Positions 56,436 to 64,000 of a stretch of DNA of 64,000 bases are shown here, in pieces; position 1 is the stretch's first letter, and every line of letters begins with the position of its first letter. The translations under genes were made by a program, and so were the position numbers. The notes below the pieces were generated by a model. The model saw only the letters and a program-made list of their open reading frames with translations. It was not told the DNA's origin and did no database searches. Source of the stretch: Adiantum capillus-veneris (lineage: Eukaryota; Streptophyta; Polypodiopsida; Polypodiales; Pteridaceae); contig CM043963.1 in NCBI GenBank assembly GCA_014529385.2, positions 2,793,001 to 2,857,000 of the forward strand, written 5' to 3'.

Positions 56436-59130
56436 TTGCAAAAACGCTCCTGGTGGTGCTAGAAACATGCTCATGATGAGCATAGTGATGAATCACATCC
56501 CATAGCTAAGTTTTCTTACTTTACTTATTTTATTAGCATGATGTTTAGCATGACTGTTTTATTCCCATAGGTGCTTAGAATGGTTATGTAATTCAATCAA
56601 AATAAGATTTGCTTGATTAGGAGTTTAATTAATACCAATTAGCATGAAGCAAAGGATAAGAAAAGCCTTAACATCAAAGGAACAACTCAATTGACGAAGA
56701 AGCAGAGAAGTTTTGACATCAGATGAAGATATGGAGAGAGGCGTCCAAAAAAAATTTGATGAGTTTTGAATTCATGGCCTATTATTCAAGAAGACCGAGG
56801 GAATAATAAGATTTGGGTGCCTCTAAAAGAGCTCGTAGAACTTCACACTAATTCACAACTCCAGCCCCAATGGATAACCCATTTACCACAATCGGGTGAA
56901 CTCCATCGTGGGAAAGAGGTAGGAAACACGAGTTGAAAACTTTAAAATATATATATATATATACATATATATATTCTCTATTGCAATCTCAGTGGCGTGA
57001 GAAGCTTGGCAACAAAGAAGCTTAGTGTGAGAGGACAAAGAAGGGGGTGTGTTGAAGAAGCTCATGAGACAAGAGCTATGGCAGCTGACAAACAGCGCAC
57101 CATATGAAGGGCATGAGCGCAAACCACAATGCAGAAGGCAGGGGGAAATAATGCGGGAATACTGCATGGGGGTGTGATTGCATGACCTTCGACAATAGTC
57201 CATATCGTGAGCCTGCTTGTGCATCAATGCATTCAGCTGTGGCCACTATTCGTCTCTACAGCCAGTAAGGCTTGCCATGCAAATTACGAACCACTTAGCT
57301 ACCATGCAAATTACTGCACCAACTTAGGTGCCAGTGGCCATGCAACACAGATCGTTGCATGCCCACAAAGAACGGGTAGGCGCCACCTTTCTTGCCATGC
57401 GTGGCTTTAGTTCGCAGACATTGCTTTTCCTTACTTCTAGTTGGCATGCGCCGCTATGTAGACCTTAAGGTCTGCGAGTCACCGTATTCAGACACACTAC
57501 AGTCTTCTACAACTCGTAGCATGCAGACCCACTCTTTCTCTCACTCGTGATGGCGGCTACTGATCATCACACAACTGCCCACACGATGACCGCCACATAT
57601 CTCTATACCACCTACTGGTGATGCTTTGTCTCTACCGACCCAATACTGCGGCTCCCTCTCCTCTGCTCACCACCCTTCTCAACCACCAATGACTTCTTGT
57701 TTTTGTTTTTTTGTCTTTTTCTTTTTTCCCACTGCAACTCAAGCAACATGGCGATTGCCGAATTGAAAGCGTGTTTCACCCGGGTTTCATCTCTACTTCA
57801 GTAACATATCTCGCCCCTCCCAGCATCTCATAGTAAAGGCATTCGACCAAATTGCAGACGCTAGGAGATAGAGCTTCCTCATTAGAGTTGTAGTCGTCAA
57901 CAAACTGCCCAAACACTAAGGTGAGCGGACGCAGTGGCAGTGCAGTCGTCTCGCTGGAAACCAGCAAAGAAATACGAGCTTGTTCTCCCCATGCGCCGTC
58001 TGAATGTAAAGCAGTCCCTCTTTCTCGACAGCTGAAGGTGGCCCCAGCTCCACAATTTGTTCCAAGTAGGCTTTAGCGGTGAGTTCTGGAAGGGAGGATT
58101 GGTCCACAACTTGTAATCAGCTTTTAAGCTTTTCGGTTTAGGGCTTATACTACTAATTAGTGGCACTCGTGCTAGGCACTGCAAGGCAACTGCATCTGGC
58201 AACCCATTGATTAATGTTGCCATTTATTCAAGTGAATAAGTGTACAATTTCAAAGCCACATACTCCAATAGACCTGTCTACAAGCACATGTAGCCCAAAA
58301 TTTTCCTGGCTTCCAAAAAGACACTCAAAACTCCGTCACCAAACCCTGCAGATACATAGGTGCGCAGGTTTTCAAGCCCCACGAGTCATAGCTGCAAGCC
58401 TCCTAGGTTGTAGGTGCGTAGCAGTGTCCTGCACAACACGTCGCTTGCACGCCTCACAGGTGCGCAGCAGCAACGGGCGCCAGATTTTTTCTTTGATATG
58501 AATACGTAGGATACTTTTCATCAAGTTCTCTGGTATCCGCGTATCATGATGCTAATTTTAATCACATTTTTTAGGGTTTTAATTTGTCTTTCACTTTATT
58601 TCATTTTATTTTTGTACCCAGACGTTATATTAGATTCAAAGAATTGTATCTGTTTGGTCCTGTAGCCCTTTTGAAAAACGGGTCATATAACATTTCATTT
58701 CATTGCGCCTTTTCTTTCCCCTCCCAGTATGCCTACGTATAGAGGTGGACATTAACAACGCTCTTCCATGCTTGCTGCAATATTTTATCTGACATACACC
58801 CGTTGCCGACCATTCTCACGCATTGACTATGATGATACTGATTTTCATCACGATATTAGCCTCTACGTTTTATGCTTTCACTTGTACTTCATTTTGTTTA
58901 TATTTGTGCCCATGCATCGATATAGATACACAAGGATTGTATCAGTTTTTCTTACACTTAATTTTACATTTTTAAAACGGTTAATATAACATTTCATTTC
59001 ATTTTCTCCCTCTCTTTCCTCCCTCAACCAAAATGCACACCCTACCTTTGTATTCGATTAACCCCAACCTCGCAAGTCAATGACATCTTGTCCTCCACAC
59101 ACATTGACTTGTCAATTTCGTTGATATACG

Positions 59131-59165
<35 letters not shown>

Positions 59166-60924
59166 TGTAAGTATTCTATATGGTCTTTCATAGCTTGAAG
59201 TTAATGTTCGTGGCTACTAGGTGTGAGATTTGTGTGTCTATATTTAAGGTGGCGATAAGTGATGCTATGTCTCTTGGTATTTTAGTGTTTGTTATAGTCA
59301 TTCAAAGATGACCATCGCAAGTAGTTCCTACGAAATTTTTCTCTTTGGATCAGGGTACTCATAGCAATGTTTGTTGATCGAGTTAGGGCTTACTATAAAA
59401 AAATTCCTAACTAAAGACAATGCGGGCACACCTAAAGCTCTTTTGTTTTTAGGTCAAAATTCAAAGATTTTCAGGTATTCACACTAAAACTTGTAAAACT
59501 TTGCCGATTTCCTTGAAGGAAATCATGGAATCTAGCCGTTGTTTTGCTATTTTAGCTAGTTTCAATAACATGGGTGAAATTTTACTAGCTTCTAATTTTC
59601 TTGTGACAATAATCAACGGTTTAAAAACTTTCTCACATATACAATCCACCTCACCGATATCTGACACCCATCTGTATGACTTGAACTTTATGGCATCTGT
59701 ACTTGAGTTTGTTCTAACTTGCATAACATTACTCAAATGATGAATTTTGTTGTTGACCTTTGTTTTCAAGAAATTGTTTAGCATTTGACGATTTGGATAC
59801 TAGTCACGTCTTCAAACCACCTCCAGGTAAGTAATTTATTGTTGTTTTTCACAGTATTTTAATTCTCCTAAATGAATCCATTCCTATAAATATATCTATG
59901 GCTATCATATTTCTTAAGATCTCATCAATTACACAACATATCTCATCTACCTATACTGCAATGACATCCCAAAATATACTCCTACAATATTAATCACTAA
60001 TTTCTCTACTTGCGTGCAATTGCAAGTTTTTTTTTGTTGGTGCATATATATTTAAGGACACAAAGTCAAGCAGTTTGCAATAGGGATAATACCATTGGAT
60101 AATTTGAAAGCAAAAAGATCTTTTACTTCTTTGTATTTTCTTATGACATATGAAATTAAGCATACGTATACTTGAGAGGATTTTGCATTAAGCTATGCAA
60201 CTACTCATATGAGCCGTGATGCTTTGAGTTAGTGAACAACAATTTGTAAGTACTCTTCTACTCAACTATACTTCAATGTGGTGTCACGCAGGTAGTACAT
60301 TTTTTGTCCTTTTTATGTCTAGCCTAGTCCATTGGTCACCAACACACAGATTCGCCGATTTAGGTAGTGTATCGATACTCATCTTGGTGCAGATCCGCCG
60401 ATTTAGGCAGCACATTGAAAATTACAGATTCATGATTTTTAAACAATACCACATGCAGATTCGTTGATTTAGGCAGCACGTCTTATTGGTGTAGACTCGC
60501 CGGTTGAGGCAACACCGATCACAAAATCATGCTGCAGTGTGGCCACCACTGTAACTGGCATCATTTTGTTACCCGGGTACATCATGAAAGTGATTTGGAT
60601 TTGGTCTTATATTGTGGAATTGGAATTGGATTGGGATTTGATACCTGATGATTCTTTTATCACGGCAGTGTTTATGTGATGAGACTTGACATTATGAGAT
60701 TGATGATGAGTGTGACCAATGATATCCTGATTCATCAGGGTATGACATATACTGCTTATTCTAGTGGTATGGGACACTAGAATAGGTAGTATGTGGATGA
60801 AGGCAAGCATAAGCAAATGTTGTCTAATTTTATAAATTTTTTACTATTTGATACAGATTGGCAAGTATTGTTTGCAGATTTTTATCTTCGCAACTGAGGA
60901 CAGTTGCTTTTCAACGGAGAGGTA
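56436..60924 (+). other. Elem-10 interior, no coding capacity seen
   Basis: Only short frames. It contains a TA-rich patch (56946-56974), a pyrimidine-rich part (57500-57740), a CA tract (59131-59162) and a cluster of four 25-bp repeats near the 3' end (60347-60515). A purine stretch (CAACGGAGAGGTA) precedes the 3' LTR. Confidence 0.65.
60347..60515 (+). repeat. Four copies of a 25-bp motif in Elem-10
   Basis: The core is CAGATTCGCCGATTTAGGCA. Copies lie at about 60347-60368, 60389-60413, 60455-60479 and 60490-60515, with one to six differences each. They sit 400-600 bp before the 3' LTR. Confidence 0.85.
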
Positions 60925-61433
60925 TGTTATAGTATTGATATTTTATTATCTATTGCAGCTGACAGGTGGCAAAAGCATCAGCAGATAATGGATTATGCAG
61001 AAGGATGTTACATTTTATGTATATTTGATTATTCAAGTGCTCTTTATGAAGTTCGGCCATTTATGACCGGCCGGCCAGTTTGTACTCACAATTGACCATT
61101 TAAGAAATCTATAAAACAAATACGTGCAAGAGGGAAATGGTCACTCTTGCACGGGGGGAGATTGCACCCAGTGTCCGTGTTGTCCTTCTCTCCTCTCTTC
61201 TCTCTCGCCGTGCCAACGTAGCACTCCGCTCTAGGAGGTGCGCTTGCACATGCCCTGTTGCGTTGTCTCGTTCTTGCTCTCTCAATCTATCTCCCTCTCC
61301 GTCTCTCTGTGCTCGTGTGCAGCTTGATTATGTGCAAGGATAGTTGGGCCAGGTATGCAGATTTGTGTGTTTCATCATCTATAGTATCTAGTTTTGGTAT
61401 TTTGCAGGGAACTCCATGCCTCTGGCTGTAGCA
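60925..61433 (+). repeat. 3' LTR of Elem-10 (509 bp)
   Basis: It runs from TGTTATAG to CTGTAGCA. It differs from the 5' LTR by only a few substitutions apart from the 74-bp duplication, so the insertion is young. Confidence 0.92.
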
Positions 61434-61438
61434 TGGAT

Positions 61439-61873
61439 AAAGGCCAAGACTTTGTCCGTAGCACCAAAGGTACCATCATAGGTAAGGAAAGAGATGCTCT
61501 TCCCTCCCTCTTTGAATTTCTTCAACTTGGATGACCTCTTCCATGCAGCATAGAATTTCCTATGGCCTCTTCCTTTTGATGGTTCAAAGGTTGCACCATC
61601 ACTTTCTTCAGAAGGTGAAGAATTTGTAAAAGGTGGAGAAGAGGGTGACCTCTTTCTCGCCTTTTTCTTGTCTTGATCTTCGTTGTCTTCACCATCACTT
61701 TCATAAGAGGAAGAGGATGAAGAAGACGGAGAAGAGGGTGTCCTCTTTCTTGCCTTTTTCTTCTCTTGCTTTTTATCATCCCTCTTTGAATTATGGCATG
61801 GAGAAGAGTGTGATGGTCTTCTCCTCTTTGGTGCTGATGGAGAGCGTTTAGCCTGCCGTCTTCGTGGAGACAT
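61439..61873 (-). pseudogene. Elem-9 gag N-terminus, RS-rich
   Basis: ATG at 61873. The first about 95 residues are Arg/Ser/Lys-rich (MSPRRRQAKRSPSAPKRRR) and contain an internal repeat: KKKARKRTPSSP at about residues 38-49 and KKKARKRSPSSP at about 69-80, each followed by Ser and acidic runs. The start of the capsid domain follows (KSISFLTYDGTFGATDKVLA), cut at 61438 by Elem-10 and continued at 55834. Plant chromovirus gags usually start directly with the capsid domain, so the RS-like extension is odd. It may bind RNA or act as a nuclear signal. Confidence 0.85.
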
Positions 61874-62660
61874 CTCCGTCGAGGTGGCGGGAGACTCACT
61901 TCTTTATCGTTCCTTTGGTGGAGGCTCTTGAGTTCTCCTTTGGGAAGGATATGCGTCATCAAGAAGTAAATTCTTGAGCCCTTCGTATGGATTCTCTTCT
62001 TCTTCCCGAATCGGAGAGAGATCTCTTTTGGTAGTCTCACAAGGAGGCTTCCTAGGTGTTCTCTCGTCATGGGGATGAGCTTGGAGAATCCCGTGAGCAC
62101 GGAGCTACCGTTGCACTTCACTTTGGAGAGATGGATTGCCCATGGTTTGTTGAAGCCTAGAAACAAGATAGTTAACAAGCATTGAAGCATCATTAGTAGC
62201 TTGCTCATGAGCAAAATCAAACATTAATTTCACACTCTTTACTATTGTCAGCCATTCTAACAACTTTTAGGTGTAAATGTTTTAGGTGTACTTTGGCACT
62301 TCAAGCACTAGTTGCTACTCCTCTTTACCCCTTTAGAAAAAGCACTCAAGCTTCTGTACCCGCGTCTCGAATACCATTAATTGCAAGGAATAGAAGAGAG
62401 GGTCTTTCGACACCAAAACAACACCGGCTCCATTCAAGCTTCTAATAGCTCAATAGTGGTTAAGCCGTAGACAAGCCCCGTAGGACTCCACTATTAAGAC
62501 CATAGCTCTCGACCGTGATGCCCCGTTAACTGCACGAAGGCAGGCGCACTGCAAGGCTGAAAAATCCCTATTCTACTTACTCACAGGCAATTAATAATAC
62601 CAACCATTTATAGCTAGCTTGAGGACCTCCCTTCTTGAGAAAGAAAAGAGAAACCTTGTG
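61874..62660 (-). other. Elem-9 leader
   Basis: About 790 bp between the primer site and the gag start, without a convincing ORF. Confidence 0.7.
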
Positions 62661-62672
62661 CTCTGATACCAA
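62661..62672 (-). promoter_or_regulatory. Primer binding site of Elem-9 (tRNA-iMet type)
   Basis: On the minus strand this reads TGGTATCAGAGC, one base from the LTR end at 62674. Confidence 0.92.
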
Positions 62673-62673
62673 T

Positions 62674-64000
62674 GTAACATTTAATGGCCTAATAACTTGT
62701 GTGTAGCAAAAATTAGCATGAACGTAGTGGGCATTTCATTAGAATAGATTCCTAATGAGAATTACAAGAGTGCTTGGGTGGAGAGAGCAACAAGAAGCAT
62801 AACACCTAGTTAGATAGCATCAACAATACTTTCAAAAGAGAGAGAAATTAAGCTATTGAAAACAGTTGAGGACTGGATTTGCATGGAGCCGGTCCCCCCT
62901 CCAAAAGGCTTTGTATTATGGTTTCTCCCATCAAGAGAGACATTGTACAATACAATTCTTTGTGTTCCTTCAAGACTAGCTAGTGCAATGAAGATGAAAG
63001 CTTCATGCACTAAGCAAAACACTTAGCAAACACAACTTAAATTATCCCCGGTCTCAGACCCAAGACCTCACACACCTTCGAAGATGGTGAGAGCTAGCAA
63101 GGTATGAGAGTAGATTGAGAGGAAGAAGGAGTATCTTACGAGAAAGATGTACATCTCCTCACATAATCACTCATATTAGCATAGCTTAGCTTAGTAATTA
63201 ACTTGGTAGAGGAGATGAGCATGCATTGAAGCTTGGCTCTTGGTTGGATTTGCATCCACATGCCAAGAGTGTGTCGATGTAGGCTTCTATCTCACAAGCT
63301 TGGAGTAGGTGATGAGCTCTCCATTAAAGCTTGGGAAGAGATGGTCTTCTTTGCTTCACACATAGACTGTGTGTGAGTGTGTGTTTGATAATGCCTTGCC
63401 AAAAATCAGCCCCCTCTCTCTCTTGGGCGAGCCCTCTTGCTATTTGCTCTTGCTATCTCCCCATTGGCCCTCCCCAAGTCAAGCCAATGATTATTGCGCA
63501 GCATAAGGGATAGCCTTTTGACATGTGTCCCCCTTTCCCCTTTTGTGAGAGCTTTAGGTAATTTAATAATTAAACTAGACTCTCATTAGGGAACCCCTTT
63601 GCCTCCTGGCCAATAGGATTCACGCAAGCCATTGGGCAGATGAATGCTCATTGGACCCCTTGGGAGACTGTCCAATAGTCATCTAGGAGACTTAATTCCC
63701 ATTGGTTCTTTTATTAAGTGTTTTTAAATTAATTAAACTAGATTTACTCTAGCATAATTCTCGTTGGTCCACCTCCAAGGCCATCCAATAGGAATTGGGC
63801 ACACCTTGTGGGCACTGGGCTAGGGAGTTGACATGTGTCCCTAATTCCCTTTGTGTAAAGGGGGCCTGTGTGTGTTTGTGACTTTCTCTCTCATCCCCTA
63901 CTCCCAAGGCTCACCCCCTCCTATGTAGGGATTTGAAAAGACTTTTTGGTCACACACAAAGTATCCAATTTCCCCTAGGGTTGACCTTTGGACACAACGT
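62674..64000 (-). repeat. 5' LTR of Elem-9, cut by window end
   Basis: The plus strand starts TGTAACATTTAATGG and is collinear with 49746 to about 51120. About 0.25-0.3 kb of the LTR should lie beyond the window. Confidence 0.9.

Larger units (their letters stand above)
55840..61433 (+). mobile_element. Elem-10: 5.6-kb non-coding LTR element inside Elem-9 gag
   Basis: LTRs 55840-56422 and 60925-61433, tRNA-iMet primer site 56424-56435, and target duplication TGGAT at 55835-55839 and 61434-61438. The 4.5-kb interior has no protein-like frame and no gag or pol motif, so it is a LARD-type element mobilised in trans. Taking out the element plus one TGGAT removes 5599 bp, which brings the two halves of Elem-9 gag into the same reading phase. 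Confidence 0.92.
49746..64000 (-). mobile_element. Elem-9: minus-strand chromovirus, 5' LTR runs past the window end
   Basis: Reading right to left: 5' LTR from beyond 64000 to 62674, tRNA-iMet primer site 62661-62672, gag start 61873, (Elem-10 insertion 55840-61433), rest of gag, protease, RT, RNase H, integrase and chromodomain down to 51732, polypurine tract about 51376-51388, 3' LTR 49746-51375. Gene order and the chromodomain make it a Ty3 chromovirus. Four stops or frameshifts and the insertion silence it. Confidence 0.92.

Noticed and set aside
57776-58223. Overlapping minus frames in Elem-10 as a host gene fragment
   Set aside because: Composition is only weakly protein-like, the frames overlap each other, and no motif is recognisable. 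I treat the interior as non-coding.
60347-60515. Satellite or CRISPR array
   Set aside because: Four imperfect copies with uneven gaps inside an LTR element. The scale and context do not fit either.
61522-62220. 232-codon minus frame overlapping the Elem-9 gag start
   Set aside because: It reads the RS-rich region in another frame (His/Leu/Arg-rich). The frame from ATG 61873 leads into the capsid domain and stays in phase with pol after removal of Elem-10.

Overview
This window looks like nuclear DNA from a land plant with a large, repeat-choked genome. I see no intact host gene, no tRNA or rRNA gene and no CRISPR. Almost everything I can name is a retrotransposon at some stage of decay: LTR elements of the Ty3/gypsy type (one a chromovirus), gag-only or non-coding LTR elements, and non-LTR (LINE) fragments. 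Very long CT, GT and CA microsatellites fill many of the gaps. The retroelement families, the tRNA-iMet and tRNA-Asp type primer sites and the gene decay all fit a plant. A fern or another non-seed plant is a guess from the LINE type and the long dinucleotide tracts, and I hold it weakly.

Layout, left to right. 1-1700 is AT-rich with nothing recognisable. 1709-5429 is the 3' part of a plus-strand LTR element with an unfamiliar coiled-coil ORF and an 884-bp LTR (Elem-1). 6263-11096 is a minus-strand Ty3 element with both LTRs but nearly all of pol deleted (Elem-2). 11605-12325 is a LINE ORF1 remnant and 12590-13249 a second Elem-1 LTR with its primer site. 13951-14490 is a LINE endonuclease remnant. 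15875-18313 is a broken Ty3 pol (Elem-3). 18407-24519 is a gag-only element with about 2-kb LTRs (Elem-4), followed by a further partial LTR of the same superfamily up to about 25890. 26055-26800 is another LINE endonuclease.

27240-31235 is an LTR/leader/gag remnant (Elem-5) whose leader carries four copies of a palindromic motif. 31236-31964 plus 41228-43860 is a second gag-only element (Elem-6), split by a 9.26-kb LTR element (Elem-7, 31965-41227) that has matching 5-bp target duplications. 44136-46666 holds two LINE pieces, each ending in the same 3' tail and a CT tract. 46990-49745 is a minus-strand Ty3 fragment (Elem-8). From 49746 to beyond the window end runs a minus-strand chromovirus (Elem-9: gag, protease, RT, RNase H, integrase, chromodomain). 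Its gag is split by a 5.6-kb non-coding LTR element (Elem-10, 55840-61433), which also has matching target duplications.

Insertion order can be read directly: Elem-10 went into Elem-9, which sits in Elem-8; Elem-7 went into the LTR of Elem-6. The most unusual signal is in non-coding parts. The LTRs of the gag-only superfamily carry hairpins at fixed positions whose stems change sequence while staying paired. The Elem-5 leader repeats a second, unrelated palindrome, and the Elem-9 LTR repeats a CATTGG-N16/17-CCAAT module four times.
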